From contig CALDSD010000093.1 in NCBI GenBank assembly GCA_937911325.1, positions 97,771-161,770 on the forward strand: a stretch of 64,000 bases of DNA, in the 5' to 3' direction. The translations under genes and the position numbers were made by a program. Below are positions 16,117 through 30,383 of the stretch, in pieces. The stretch comes from an uncultured Neomegalonema sp. Lineage in GTDB: Bacteria > Pseudomonadota > Alphaproteobacteria > Rhodobacterales > Rhodobacteraceae. The notes beneath the pieces were generated by a model. The model had not been told where the DNA came from and made no database searches. It worked only from the letters and a program-made list of their open reading frames with translations. Each line of letters opens with the position of its first letter. The first letter of the stretch is position 1.

Positions 16117-18059
16117 CCAGTTCTCTTTTTCAGATCCGGCGGTGTCGCCTCTACAGACAGAATGGCTATAAGCTCATCAAGCGTCAATGTGGTTTGATCC
16201 TTGGAGCCGAGCCGCCGCATCGCGACGGTGCCCTCTTCAACCTCCTTACGGCCCACCGCCAGGATCACCGGCACGTGCGCCGTCGAGTGCTCGCGCACCT
16301 TAAAGCTGATCTTCTCGTTGCGCGCGTCGACCTCCGCCTGAAGGCCGGCGTTCTTCAGCGCCGCGACGACCTCTTCCGCGTAGGGGTCGGCGTCCGAGAC
16401 GATCGTCGCCACCACCACCTGCCGAGGCGCAAGCCAGAGAGGGAAGCGCCCGGCGTAGTGCTCGGTCAGGATGCCCGTGAACCGCTCAAGCGAGCCGAAC
16501 AGCGCCCGATGCAACATCACCGGATGCTCACGCTCTCCCGACTGGGTCACGTAGGTCGTGCCAAAGCGTTCGGGCAGATTGAAATCAACCTGCAGCGTGC
16601 CGCACTGCCAATCGCGCCCGATCGCGTCGCGCAGGACATATTCGAGCTTCGGCCCGTAGAACGCGCCTTCGCCCTCAAAGATCGTGTAGGCATGGCCGGC
16701 GGTGTCGAGCGCCGTGCGCAGCGCGTCTTCGGACCGGTCCCAGCTCTCTTCGTTCCCGATGCGGTTCTCGGGACGTGTGGACAGTTTAATGCGCACGTCC
16801 TCAAAGCCGAAGTCGCGATAGATCGAGAGAACGAGAGCGTTGACCTTCAGGCATTCGTCGGTCAGCTGCTCGGGCGTGCAGTAGATGTGCGCGTCGTCCT
16901 GGGTGAAACTACGCACCCGAAGAAGGCCATGCAGCGACCCCGACGTTTCGTACCGATGCACCTTGCCGAATTCCGAGATCTTCAGCGGCATATCGCGGTA
17001 GCTCTTCACACCCTGACCATAAATCAGCATGTGACCAGGGCAGTTCATCGGCTTGAGCGCAAAGTCGCGCTCGTCCTCGGTTTTGGTCAGGAACATATTC
17101 GAGCGATAGTTCTGCCAATGGCCCGAGGTCTCCCAGAGCGCGCGATCCATGATGTCGGGCGAGTTGACCTCGACATACCCTGCCGCGTCCTGGCGACGGC
17201 GCATGTAGCCGATCAAGGTCTGGAACAGTCGCCAGCCGCTCGGGTGCCAGAAGACCGAGCCCGGTGCCACTTCCTCGAAGTGGAAGAGCCCCATGTCCCG
17301 ACCGAGCCTCCGGTGGTCGCGCTTTGCGGCCTCCTCCAGCATCGTGAGATGCGCCTTCAGCTCGTCCTTTGAGCGCCAGGCGGTGCCGTAGATGCGCTGG
17401 AGCATCGGCCGATCGTTGTCGCCTCGCCAATAGGCGCCGGCCACGCTCATCAGTTTGAAGGCGTCGGGCGGCACCTGGCCTGTATGGACGAGATGCGGGC
17501 CGCGGCAGAGATCCTGCCACTCGCCGTGCCAGTACATACGGATCGGCTCGCCCTCGGGGATCATGCCGACCAGCTCGACCTTGTAGGGCTCGCCATTGCT
17601 TTCATAGAACGCGATTGCGTCCTGGCGGTCCCATAGCTCCGTACGGACCGGGTCGCGCAACGCGATGATGTCTCGCATCTTCTTTTCGATCGCGGCCAAG
17701 TCTTCTTCGGTGAACGGTTCGGCGCGATCAAAGTCGTAGTAGAACCCGTTCTCGATCACGGGGCCGATCGTCACCTTGGTGTCTGGCCAGATCTCTTGAA
17801 CGGCGCGCGCCATGATATGCGCGCAGTCGTGCCGGATCAGCTCGAGCGCCTCGGCTTCGTCCTGTGTCGTCACGATCGCCAAACGCGAGTCGTTCTCGAT
17901 CGGCTCGGACAGATCCGCCAGACGGCCATTGATCTTGCAGGCGAACGCCTTCTTGGCGAGCGACTTGGAGATGTCCGCGGCGACTGTCGCGCCTGTCACC
18001 GGGGCGTCAAAGGTCCTGACGGCTCCATCCGGCAACGTGATCGCGACTTTATCGGCCAT
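16113..18059 (-). CDS. thrS: Threonyl-tRNA synthetase
   Basis: Class II synthetase of 648 residues, full family length. The N-terminal TGS domain (about 1-62) and editing domain ([31 protein letters not shown]) precede the catalytic core, with [10 protein letters not shown] (zinc-binding Cys) and motif 2 [29 protein letters not shown]. The anticodon-binding domain ([12 protein letters not shown], then [12 protein letters not shown]) closes it. Usually followed directly by infC; here the VWA gene intervenes with an ATGA overlap. No obvious T-box or leader structure in the 130 bp upstream. Confidence 0.97.
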   Translation of the reverse strand: MADKVAITLPDGAVRTFDAPVTGATVAADISKSLAKKAFACKINGRLADLSEPIENDSRLAIVTTQDEAEALELIRHDCAHIMARAVQEIWPDTKVTIGPVIENGFYYDFDRAEPFTEEDLAAIEKKMRDIIALRDPVRTELWDRQDAIAFYESNGEPYKVELVGMIPEGEPIRMYWHGEWQDLCRGPHLVHTGQVPPDAFKLMSVAGAYWRGDNDRPMLQRIYGTAWRSKDELKAHLTMLEEAAKRDHRRLGRDMGLFHFEEVAPGSVFWHPSGWRLFQTLIGYMRRRQDAAGYVEVNSPDIMDRALWETSGHWQNYRSNMFLTKTEDERDFALKPMNCPGHMLIYGQGVKSYRDMPLKISEFGKVHRYETSGSLHGLLRVRSFTQDDAHIYCTPEQLTDECLKVNALVLSIYRDFGFEDVRIKLSTRPENRIGNEESWDRSEDALRTALDTAGHAYTIFEGEGAFYGPKLEYVLRDAIGRDWQCGTLQVDFNLPERFGTTYVTQSGEREHPVMLHRALFGSLERFTGILTEHYAGRFPLWLAPRQVVVATIVSDADPYAEEVVAALKNAGLQAEVDARNEKISFKVREHSTAHVPVILAVGRKEVEEGTVAMRRLGSKDQTTLTLDELIAILSVEATPPDLKKRTG

Positions 18060-18189
18060 AACGGCGGTCTCCTTTACGAATCTTGAGTGCGGCGCACCGT
18101 AGGACTGCGCGATATGGTGTCAACCACCCCAAACAAGCAAGGACCGGCCAAGCAAGGAGCAGCCGAGCAAGGAATGGCGACGAATCCGC

Positions 18190-19380
18190 TCAGCCGACGA
18201 GATCTCGATAAACCGCCATTGTCGCCGCCTGCATCGAAGCGATGCTGAAGGCCCCCTCTACGCGGGCGATCCCGCGCTGACCGATCGCTGCGCGCTGCTC
18301 GGAGCTCAGATCGCGCAACCGCCCCATAGCGGCGGCGAGGCTTTCCGGATCACCCGGAGCCACATGAAACCCGGTGACCTCGTCCTCCACCGTCTCCATC
18401 GCGCCGCCGTGGGCGGTGGCGATGACGGGCTTGCCCATCGCCTGGCCCTCGACCGCGATCCTGCCGAACGCCTCTGGGTCCCGCGAGGCGGAGACCACGA
18501 CGCTCGAGAGCCAGTAAGCGGACGTCATGTCCTCTTCGTGCCCGACCATCCGGACGATCCGGCCAAGGTCTCGCTTCTCGATCCTTTGCTGGAGCTCTTT
18601 CTCAAACCCGCCGTCGCCTTCGTCGCCGCCAAGGATGACACAGAGGAAATCCTCGCCTCGCTGGTCACGCAGGGCCGCGGCGGCGTCGATCAGATCCTCT
18701 TGCCCTTTCCAACGGGTCAGACGGCCGGGAAGCAGAAAGATCGGCCGGTCGTCGTCGGCGACCCCCCATCGCTCGGCCATCGCCAGGGCCTTGCTGCGCG
18801 AAACCTTCGCCGGATTGAAGAGCTCAAGGTCAGCGCCCCGATGAATGACGACAAGTCGTTCTTCCGGGGTCTCGTGGCGCTCTCGGATCAGATCGGCGAT
18901 GAACTGCGAGATCGCGATGACGCGATCGCCTTTGGCCATGACGGAATTGTATCGGCGCTTGCCGGGCAAGCCCTCGGAGTATGCGCCGTGATAGGTCGTG
19001 ACAAACGGCGTTCCCTTGCGCTGACAGGCCCAATAGGCGCTCCAGGCTGGCGCTCGCGAGCGCGCATGGACGATGTCGACGTTCAGTGTCTCGATGACAT
19101 CCGAGAGCCTGCGCGCGTTCAGTTTCAGCGTCAGCGGGTTCTTGCTGTCGAGCGGCAGCCGAACCAGTTCGCCTCCAACATTTTTGAGCAGCCCCTCCAT
19201 CCGACCGCCTTTCGAGGCGATCAGCGCTCGATGCCCGTCCGCCACAAGACGCCGTGCGATCTCGATGGCGCCGCGTTCCACTCCTCCGGAATTGAGCTCG
19301 GGCACGACCTGAAGCACCGTGAGCTTCTTGCCCGATGGCGGCGACGCCTCTAAGCCGGTTTCCGCGTCCTTACCCGTCAT
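18190..19380 (-). CDS. Glycosyltransferase family 4 protein
   Basis: 396 residues with the two Rossmann domains of GT-B glycosyltransferases. The N-terminal domain has VVPELNSGGVERGAIEIARRL, the acceptor-side motif typical of GT4, and HARSRAPAWSA. The C-terminal GT1 domain has LLPGRLTRWKGQEDLI and the nucleotide-sugar motif EAFGRIAVEGQAMGKPVIAT (EX7E). Likely transfers a sugar in envelope polysaccharide or LPS assembly; donor and acceptor are unknown. I chose the ATG at 19380; a TTG at 19410, two bases from the divergent hydrolase start, would add ten residues. Confidence 0.9.
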   Translation of the reverse strand: MTGKDAETGLEASPPSGKKLTVLQVVPELNSGGVERGAIEIARRLVADGHRALIASKGGRMEGLLKNVGGELVRLPLDSKNPLTLKLNARRLSDVIETLNVDIVHARSRAPAWSAYWACQRKGTPFVTTYHGAYSEGLPGKRRYNSVMAKGDRVIAISQFIADLIRERHETPEERLVVIHRGADLELFNPAKVSRSKALAMAERWGVADDDRPIFLLPGRLTRWKGQEDLIDAAAALRDQRGEDFLCVILGGDEGDGGFEKELQQRIEKRDLGRIVRMVGHEEDMTSAYWLSSVVVSASRDPEAFGRIAVEGQAMGKPVIATAHGGAMETVEDEVTGFHVAPGDPESLAAAMGRLRDLSSEQRAAIGQRGIARVEGAFSIASMQAATMAVYRDLVG

Positions 19381-19412
19381 AGCGCCCGCTCGATCATGGA
19401 GTCCGCTCAATC

Positions 19413-20192
19413 ATGAACTCGTCTGCACAGCCCGAAAGTCCCGACGCGGCCAGATACCTCGATCTGGCTGACGGTCGGCGCCTCGCATATCACAAAACCG
19501 AGGCCGCGCCGGAGAATTCGCATCTGCCGACGGTCGTGTTTCTCGGTGGTTACAGCTCGGACATGACCGGGGCGAAAGCGACGCATCTGGACACGTGGGC
19601 GAACGCGAGCGGTCGGGCGTTTCTGCGCTTCGATTACACCGGACACGGGCAGTCCTCCGGCGCGTTCGAGGATGGGACGGTCGGCGCCTGGGCGCAGGAC
19701 GCCCAGGATGCGATCACCGCTCTGAGCAATGGTCCGCTGATCCTCGTCGGATCGTCGATGGGCGGTTGGATCTCGCTGCTGATGATCAAGCGGATGCCCG
19801 AGCGCGTCGCCGCCTTTGTCGGGATCGCCGCCGCGCCGGACTTCACCGAGGACGAGATGTGGCGTTGGATGACCGATGCGCAGAAAGCCGAGCTGGAAGC
19901 CAACGGCAAGGTCGAGCTGCCCTCGGATGACGGCGATCCTTACACCGTGACCACGAAATTCATCGAGGACGGTCGCCGAAACCTCGTGCTGCGCGGTCCC
20001 ATCCGTTTCGACGGACCTGTGCGCTTGCTGCACGGCACGAAAGACGAGGCGATCGATATGACCGTCGGCCTCAAGCTGCTCGACCATCTCGACGCGAGCG
20101 ATGCTCGCCTGACGTTGATCAAGGACGGCGATCACCGCCTGAGCGAAACTCGGGAACTCGCCCTGCTCGCTGCGACGATCGACGCGCTCTAG
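19413..20192 (+). CDS. Alpha/beta hydrolase (ABHD10-like)
   Basis: 259 residues of a single alpha/beta-hydrolase domain. Nucleophile elbow GSSMGG, oxyanion region FLGGYSSDMTG, FDYTGHGQSSG after the third strand, acid in LLHGTKDE and catalytic His in DGDHRLSE. The FLxxYxSDMxGxKA and VGSSMGGWI patterns are those of the ABHD10/palmitoyl-protein thioesterase-like esterases. Divergent from the glycosyltransferase gene. Its TAG overlaps the stop of the convergent unknown gene through a shared CTAG. Confidence 0.88.
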   Translation: MNSSAQPESPDAARYLDLADGRRLAYHKTEAAPENSHLPTVVFLGGYSSDMTGAKATHLDTWANASGRAFLRFDYTGHGQSSGAFEDGTVGAWAQDAQDAITALSNGPLILVGSSMGGWISLLMIKRMPERVAAFVGIAAAPDFTEDEMWRWMTDAQKAELEANGKVELPSDDGDPYTVTTKFIEDGRRNLVLRGPIRFDGPVRLLHGTKDEAIDMTVGLKLLDHLDASDARLTLIKDGDHRLSETRELALLAATIDAL

Positions 20193-21115
20193 AGGCCGCC
20201 CAGCCATAGCTCGAAAGTCCGCGGACGAACCCTCGCATTGCTCTCGTAGGTCGCCGATAGATCCACGACCTGCACCGGCGCGCCGATCAGCGTTTCGATC
20301 TGTGCGGCGAGGAGCTGCGCCTCGGCTTCATCGGCGCGCTTGAGAAAGCGCAACTGAACGCCAGCGACGTCAGCTCCGCCGACATGAGTCTCCGGCGCGA
20401 TTTCTACCGACTCTCCGTCCACTCGAAGACCACGGCTCAAGGCGAACCTGAGCTCATCCAACAGGCCCATGTCCGTTTGGTCGGTGGTTTGCACAAACAG
20501 TCGCGGGAAGAAGAGTTGGCGAATTTTCCCAACGTTTTCAGCGCCGACTTCCGTGTAGGCGCGTGCCGCGCGGATCGCGCGGCGATCAAGGCTTTGAGCC
20601 GAGGCGACCGCTTCAGGCTGTTGAACGACGGCTTTCTGCTGCGCTTGCTCGATCACCTCTTGGGTTATAGCCGGCGGCGGCGCAGGCGCTTCGGCAAGAT
20701 CGCCAAGGCCCGGCTCGACAATCGCTTCCTCGAAGATCGCGTCTTCCGGAGCTTCGGCGATCGCAAGGATGTCGCCGCCACAGCCGTTCTCGTCGCGCAG
20801 CAGTTCGTCAATCAACTGCCGGCCGTCGACCGCCGCGCCGCCCACCAGACCGTCGACCTGCCGCATCAGCGGATCGAACAAGTCGCTCTCGCTCTCGCCA
20901 ACACGGAAGAACTCCAGTGCGCGAGCCGCGGCGCGACGTTGCTCCGTCGTCCCGTAGCAGTGCTCATAAAACTCGACGATCACCTCGATCTGCCGGCGAT
21001 CCTCGGCGCGTTTATCGAGTGCGAGGCCGCCAACGGCGATGGCGGCTCCGAAGATCGCCGTCGCAAAGCGCCCGAACCAGCGTGTCGCGGAGCTTGTCTC
21101 TGAACCCACGGCCAT
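20189..21115 (-). CDS. Unknown membrane-anchored protein
   Basis: 308 residues; I do not recognise the family. An N-terminal hydrophobic helix (FATAIFGAAIAVGGLAL, about 17-33) would anchor it. A helical segment with RRAAARALEFF follows, then a Pro/Ala/Gln-rich linker (about 140-172), then a compact C-terminal domain of about 110 residues. That domain contains VQLRFLKRADEAEAQLLA and ends RVRPRTFELWL, a layout of two beta-alpha units reminiscent of domains that close some periplasmic or signalling proteins. Strong ribosome binding site (GGAGGGGG) before the ATG. Three cysteines are scattered in the N-terminal half. Convergent with the hydrolase gene. Confidence 0.6.
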   Translation of the reverse strand: MAVGSETSSATRWFGRFATAIFGAAIAVGGLALDKRAEDRRQIEVIVEFYEHCYGTTEQRRAAARALEFFRVGESESDLFDPLMRQVDGLVGGAAVDGRQLIDELLRDENGCGGDILAIAEAPEDAIFEEAIVEPGLGDLAEAPAPPPAITQEVIEQAQQKAVVQQPEAVASAQSLDRRAIRAARAYTEVGAENVGKIRQLFFPRLFVQTTDQTDMGLLDELRFALSRGLRVDGESVEIAPETHVGGADVAGVQLRFLKRADEAEAQLLAAQIETLIGAPVQVVDLSATYESNARVRPRTFELWLGGL

Positions 21116-21151
21116 GACATCCCCCTCCGGTCAGTTGAAACTCTAGAGCTA

Positions 21152-22021
21152 TCACTCCCCTGATTCCAGCAAGGACCGCAAGCCGTCGCGGTAACTGGGA
21201 TAGGCGAGCGTCACGCCGAGCTCATCTTTGATGCGCTTGTTCGAGACACGCTTTGACTCGGCGTAGAAACTCCGCGCCATCGGGGTCATCTCCGCCTCTT
21301 CGATCGGCGTCGCGGGCGGGACGGGCACGCCAAGCAGCTCAGCCGCGTGGGCGATCACGTCCTGCGGAGGGGCCGGGTCGTCATCGCAGACGTTGTACGC
21401 CGCGCCAGGGTTGGGCTTGGCGATGGACGCTTCCAGAACCGAGGCGATGTCCGAAACATGCGTCCGCGAAAACACCTGGCCCTCTTTGATGATGCGGCGG
21501 GCGGTCCCGGCTCGAACCTTGGAGAACGGCCCCCGACCGGGACCATAAATCCCAGCCAAACGAAAGAGATGGACGGGCGCCCCATGCTCGCGCCAGAGCG
21601 CCAACCAGGCGTCTTCAGCGGCCAGACGCCAGAGGCCCCGTCGCGTGGTCGGGTTTCGAGGCGTCGCCTCGTCAACCCAGCCGCCGCCGTGATCTCCGTA
21701 GACGCCGGTGGTCGAAAGGTAGCCGATCCATTCAAAGTCAGACGCCCGATCAGAGATCTGCGCGCCAAACGCATTCAAAGTCGGATCACCCGCCTCATCC
21801 GGACCCGCCGAGATCAGGAGGTGCGTCGCTGATGAGATGGCGGCGCTGATATCGTCTGAACCCGTTATGAGCGGGGTGACGCCATCCGTGCGGATTTCAT
21901 CGGCTTTGCCGGGTTTGCGCGTCGTTCCCCAGACGTCCCAACCGTCTTGCGCCAGTCTTCGAGATAGCTCTCGCGCGGAGTAGCCGTAGCCAAAACACAG
22001 CAGCCGCCTTGAATCGCTCAT
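21152..22021 (-). CDS. NAD(P)-dependent epimerase/dehydratase-like SDR (YeeZ-type)
   Basis: 289 residues with an N-terminal Rossmann motif in shortened form (CFGYGYSARELSRRL), STTGVYGDHGG with the catalytic Ser/Thr-Tyr region, and FRLAGIYGPGRGPF. This combination is typical of the YeeZ/SDR extended-like family, annotated as NAD(P)-dependent oxidoreductases of unknown substrate. The chosen ATG (22021) has a short purine stretch upstream; an in-frame GTG at 22048 would add nine residues lacking conservation. 36 bp from the stop to the preceding minus-strand gene start, so possibly cotranscribed with it. Confidence 0.8.
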   Translation of the reverse strand: MSDSRRLLCFGYGYSARELSRRLAQDGWDVWGTTRKPGKADEIRTDGVTPLITGSDDISAAISSATHLLISAGPDEAGDPTLNAFGAQISDRASDFEWIGYLSTTGVYGDHGGGWVDEATPRNPTTRRGLWRLAAEDAWLALWREHGAPVHLFRLAGIYGPGRGPFSKVRAGTARRIIKEGQVFSRTHVSDIASVLEASIAKPNPGAAYNVCDDDPAPPQDVIAHAAELLGVPVPPATPIEEAEMTPMARSFYAESKRVSNKRIKDELGVTLAYPSYRDGLRSLLESGE

Positions 22022-22155
22022 GTTTTCTCGGGCTCCCGCATTTTCCACATGTTCCTGCTTTCTTTGGCCACGATTAGACGCTTGAAACCGCTTCGCTTGG
22101 GCGCCAAACGCGACACACCAAGCCGCTCAACCGCAACATGGATGTCTGACCCGCA

Positions 22156-22890
22156 ATGTCGATGCGCCTCGCCGTTCTCACGGTCTTCGCTTCCCTGGCT
22201 CCTCTGTTCGCTCATGCACAGAGCGCTCAGTACGAGGACTGCGTGGCGTTGGCCGCGACCGACGCGAACGCCGCGCGCGAAAAAGCCGCGCAGTGGGAAG
22301 CGATCGGCGGCGGCCCTGAAGCCCGGCACTGCGGAGCAATCGCATTGATCGGCCTCGGCGCGGAGCGTGAAGCGGCCAAGATCTTGACGGAGCTTGGCGT
22401 CGAGGCGAACAGCATGGCGTTGCCAGATCGGTCTGCGGCGCTCAGCCTCGCCGGCGACCTGTGGCTTCGCAATAATCAAGAAGAGATCGCGCGAGAGGCC
22501 TACCTGCGAGCGAGCCAACTCGCGCCGAATGATCGCGCCCCCCTGATCGGGGCCGCCAAGGCGGCCGCGGCGATCGAGGATTGGAACGCCTCAAGAGACA
22601 GCCTGACGCGCGCTCTTGAACTTAATCCCGCGGATGCGGAGGCGCTGACGCTGCGCGCGGCCGCGCATCGGCGGATGGGGGAGGTGTCGATGGCGCTGGA
22701 CGATGCGGTCAAGGCGACGCGGCTGGCGCCCGAAGCGGCCATCGCCTGGTTTGAACGCGGCGCCGCGGAACGCGCGATGGGCTCGAAAGCCGCCGCCCAG
22801 GAAGCCTGGCTGCGCGCTGCGATCTTGGATCCGGACGGACCCGCCGGCGAACTGGCGCGCCTCAACCTGCAGCGGCTCGCCACCGAATAG
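22156..22890 (+). CDS. Exported tetratricopeptide-repeat protein
   Basis: 244 residues with a signal peptide ending at AHAQ (near residue 22), then TPR-like helices: REAYLRASQLAPNDRAPLIGAAKA, DSLTRALELNPADAEALTLRA and DAVKATRLAPEAAIAWFERGA. At least three canonical 34-residue repeats are visible. Periplasmic scaffold role inferred; partners unknown. Convergent with queG, 11 bp between stops. Confidence 0.82.
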   Translation: MSMRLAVLTVFASLAPLFAHAQSAQYEDCVALAATDANAAREKAAQWEAIGGGPEARHCGAIALIGLGAEREAAKILTELGVEANSMALPDRSAALSLAGDLWLRNNQEEIAREAYLRASQLAPNDRAPLIGAAKAAAAIEDWNASRDSLTRALELNPADAEALTLRAAAHRRMGEVSMALDDAVKATRLAPEAAIAWFERGAAERAMGSKAAAQEAWLRAAILDPDGPAGELARLNLQRLATE

Positions 22891-22901
22891 AGCCGCGCCG
22901 G

Positions 22902-24011
22902 TTAGGCTCGCCACTCCTCTCGGACGGACGCGTCCTCTTCTCGGGGCGACCGCACGCGCCGCTCCGCCTCCCAACGAGCATGGTCGAGCATCTCCAGCGC
23001 CCAGACGGCGGCGCCCCGGACCAACGCCGCATCGTCGTCAAGCCGACGCACCGCAGTGTCCACAAGCGGCGCCGCGCCGGAGTTCCCAACGGCGATCATC
23101 ACGTTTCGCACAAAGCGATCGCGTCCGATCCGCTTGATCGGCGAGCCGCTGAAGAGCTGCCGAAATCCCGCGTCGTCCAGTTCCGCCAGATCAGCGAGAC
23201 GCGGCGCGCTCAACTCTGCGCGGGCCCAGTAGGAGGCCTCGGACGAGGTCCGCGCAAACTTGTTCCACGGACAAACGGCGAGGCAGTCGTCGCAGCCGTA
23301 GATCCTGTTGCCCATCGCCGCTCGGAACGCCCGAGGGATCGGGCCTTTGAGTTCAATCGTCAGGTAGGAGATACATCGCCGCGCATCGAGTTGGTAAGGC
23401 GCAGGAAAGGCGGCCGTCGGACAAATGTCGAGACAGCGCCGGCAGTGTCCGCAGTGATCGTCGTGCGGATCGTCTGCGGGCAGATCAAGGGTGGTGAAGA
23501 TCGCGCCCAGGAAGAACCAGGACCCCAGATCTCGCGACACCAGGTTTGTGTGCTTGCCCTGCCAGCCGAGCCCGGCCGCCTGCGCAAGCGGTTTCTCCAT
23601 CACCGGAGCCGTGTCGACAAAGACCTTTATCTCGCAGCCGGTCGCCTCGACAAGCCAGCGCCCTAACCGCTTCAGCTTCTTTTTCAGAACGTCGTGGTAG
23701 TCGCGGTTCTGCGCATAGACCGAAACCGCCGCGCGATCGCGGTGCGCCAGCAAACGCAGCGGGTCGGCGCTCGGACCATAGTTCTCTGCGACCATGACCA
23801 CGGAACGCGCTTCTGGCCAAAGCGCTGTGGGATCCGAACGCCAAGCGATCCGGTCCGCCATCCAGCTCATGTCGCCTTGGCGCTCTTCGGACACCCAAGC
23901 TCGCAACTTGTCGCCGGCGCGCGCGATCTCACTCGGACGCGTGACGGCGAGCCGGACGCCTTCGAACGAACCGCGCTCGGCCAACGCAGCTCTGAGCGCT
24001 TCCGGCGACAT
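22902..24011 (-). CDS. queG: Epoxyqueuosine reductase QueG
   Basis: Cobalamin-dependent, iron-sulfur enzyme that performs the last step of queuosine synthesis on tRNA. 369 residues with the two ferredoxin-like cluster motifs [12 protein letters not shown] and [14 protein letters not shown], an N-terminal DUF1730-type catalytic part ([18 protein letters not shown]-like [13 protein letters not shown]) and a C-terminal HEAT-like region with alternating Asp/Ala helices. Last gene of the minus-strand run; its ATG immediately follows the stop of the gst gene. Confidence 0.93.
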   Translation of the reverse strand: MSPEALRAALAERGSFEGVRLAVTRPSEIARAGDKLRAWVSEERQGDMSWMADRIAWRSDPTALWPEARSVVMVAENYGPSADPLRLLAHRDRAAVSVYAQNRDYHDVLKKKLKRLGRWLVEATGCEIKVFVDTAPVMEKPLAQAAGLGWQGKHTNLVSRDLGSWFFLGAIFTTLDLPADDPHDDHCGHCRRCLDICPTAAFPAPYQLDARRCISYLTIELKGPIPRAFRAAMGNRIYGCDDCLAVCPWNKFARTSSEASYWARAELSAPRLADLAELDDAGFRQLFSGSPIKRIGRDRFVRNVMIAVGNSGAAPLVDTAVRRLDDDAALVRGAAVWALEMLDHARWEAERRVRSPREEDASVREEWRA

Positions 24012-24680
24012 CTAAAAATCCAGATCCGTGTAGTGCGGGGCTGGTGAGATCCCCGGCACCCGATCGGCGAGCAGGTCACGAAAGGACGGGCGCGATTTCA
24101 TCCGCGCGTACCAAAGCTTCGCCGGACTGGCGCGACGCCATGGGACGTCGCCCGCGTAATCGAGCGCCGACAGATGCGCCGCAGCCGCAAAGTCGGCGAT
24201 CGAAAGAGCGTCTCCCGCCAGCCAGCGGCGATTGTCCGCAAGCCAGTCGATATACTCCAGATGCAGCCGAATGTTCGTCGTCCCCGCTCGGATGCGCGCG
24301 CTGTCCGGGTGGCCGTCTCCGCGAAGCTGTTTGAAGATCCGCTCGTTGAGAAGGTTCTCAGTGACTTCTCGATTGAACTTCACGTCGAACCACTGCGCGA
24401 GGCGCCGCGCTTCGGCGCGCTGATAGATGTCCGGCGGCAGAACCGGCGGGGCCGGGTGCTCTTCATCGAGATATTCGGCGATCGCGACCGAATCAGAAAT
24501 GGCGACGCCGTCTTCCGTCACCAGGACCGGGATCTCGGCTCCGGGCGAGAGCGCCAGAAAGTCAGCGCGGCGCTCCCAGGGTTTCTCGTCGATCAGACGC
24601 GCCTCGACGCCTTTCTCGGAAAGGAGCATTCGGATCTTTCGACAGAAGGGCGAGAGGGCGAGATGATAGAGGCGGACCAT
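24012..24680 (-). CDS. Glutathione S-transferase family protein
   Basis: 222 residues: N-terminal thioredoxin-fold domain (LYHLALSPFCRKIRMLLSEKG, then the cis-Pro segment EIPVLVTEDG and DSVAIAEYLDE) and an all-helical C-terminal domain. The SPFCRK motif places a Ser/Cys at the catalytic position, as in beta/omega-like bacterial GSTs. I use the ATG at 24680; a TTG at 24686 is two codons upstream. Directly abuts queG. Confidence 0.88.
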   Translation of the reverse strand: MVRLYHLALSPFCRKIRMLLSEKGVEARLIDEKPWERRADFLALSPGAEIPVLVTEDGVAISDSVAIAEYLDEEHPAPPVLPPDIYQRAEARRLAQWFDVKFNREVTENLLNERIFKQLRGDGHPDSARIRAGTTNIRLHLEYIDWLADNRRWLAGDALSIADFAAAAHLSALDYAGDVPWRRASPAKLWYARMKSRPSFRDLLADRVPGISPAPHYTDLDF

Positions 24681-24713
24681 ATCCAAGATGGTTAGGCGCG
24701 GATGCCGCCCGCT

Positions 24714-25411
24714 TCAACCACCCACACATTCAGCACGACCGGTAATCGCCAGATCATCCGCGCCGACCCGGATCTGCTCGACGCGCGCAAGTCCCGCCTC
24801 ATCGAGCGCCGCCGGGTCGAGCCGACGCGGGCTCGGCAGCACGGCCGCCAGCCGTGCGGCCTGATCATGCGACAGTCCGGCCGCCCGACCTCCGAAGTGC
24901 TCTCGCGTCGCAGCGTCCACACCGAAAGAGCCTGGCCCAAACTCAGCCACGTTCAGGTAGACCTCCATGATCCGACGCTTCGACCAGCTGATCTCGATCA
25001 GCACCGCGAACCAGAACTCCAGGCCTTTGCGAAACAGCGAGCGCTCCGGCCAAAGAAACACGTTCTTGGCGACTTGCTGGGTGATCGTAGAGCCGCCCAG
25101 AAGTCGACCTTGCCCGGACAGATACCGTTTCGCCGCGTGTTGCGCGGCCTCAAAGTCAATTCCCCAATGTTCGCAGAACCGGGCGTCCTCGGCCGCCATG
25201 ACGGAGCGAGCAAGCGTGACCGGGATTCCGTCGAAACCGGTCCACTCCGCCTCTATCTGACCAAGGCGCGCAGCTTCAACGCGCATCAGCCAGGTGCTCG
25301 TCGGGTTGGTGAAGTGATAGACTTGCACCCATACCACCGAGATGACTTCGTAGTGCGTCGCCCACCAGAACAGCACCGGGCGCAGGATCCTACCCGCACG
25401 CGCCAGAAGAC

Positions 25412-25415
<4 letters not shown>
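24714..25415 (-). CDS. mtgA: Monofunctional peptidoglycan glycosyltransferase MtgA (start uncertain)
   Basis: GT51 domain polymerising lipid II into glycan strands at the inner membrane. One N-terminal transmembrane segment (VLFWWATHYEVISVVWV), then VMAAEDARFCEHWGIDFEA with the catalytic Glu, GGSTITQQVAKNVFLWPERS, KRRIMEVYLNVAEFGPGSFG and AARLAAVLPSP. No ATG/GTG/TTG occurs in frame between the gltB stop and the hydrophobic helix. Candidates are a CTG at 25413-25415 that overlaps the gltB TGA (CTGA), used here, or a GTG at 25374-25376 that starts inside the helix. An ATG far upstream would overlap gltB by about 180 nt. Coupled to gltB either way. Confidence 0.85.
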
Positions 25416-29934
<4,519 letters not shown>

Positions 29935-29938
<4 letters not shown>

Positions 29939-30378
29939 TGTACATATCCTTCCGCAGGCGGAGCTGCGAACGCGGCCAGGACGTCGGCCTCGGTCATTTG
30001 CTTGCGATCACCCTCGAACGCGTAGGCGTCCGGCTTGTGATCGATGAAAATCTCGGTGGTGAATTCAAAGTCTCCGGCGTTGTCGAGCGCGCCATACGCG
30101 ACGCCGACATACGAACCGTCTTGCATCCGCCAGAACAGGTTGGTTCCGCAGATCTTGCAAAAGCCGCGCTCGCCCCAGTCTGACGCCCGGAACAGGCCGA
30201 TATTCTCCTCGCCGGAAAAATCGACCCCGCCCTTGGCTTCAACGGCCATCATCACGCCGCCCGACCAGCGCCGGCACATGCTGCAATGGCAAACGTCGAA
30301 ATGCGGCTCGACGTTCTTCGCCGTGAAGGCGACCGCGCCACAGAGACATCGGCCCGTTACTTTTTCCAATTCGGCCAT
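29935..30378 (-). CDS. GFA family (glutathione-dependent formaldehyde-activating-like) zinc protein
   Basis: 147 residues with the seven zinc-ligand cysteines of the GFA/CENP-V fold: GRCLCGAVAF, HCSMCRRWSG and CKICGTNLFW. Such proteins bind glutathione adducts or act as small zinc scaffolds; most are functionally unassigned. It sits between gltD (5 bp) and gltB (ATGA overlap), so it is translated with glutamate synthase. The ATG at 30378 lies just after the gltD stop; upstream in-frame codons would lie inside gltD. Confidence 0.85.
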
Positions 30379-30383
30379 CGCGA

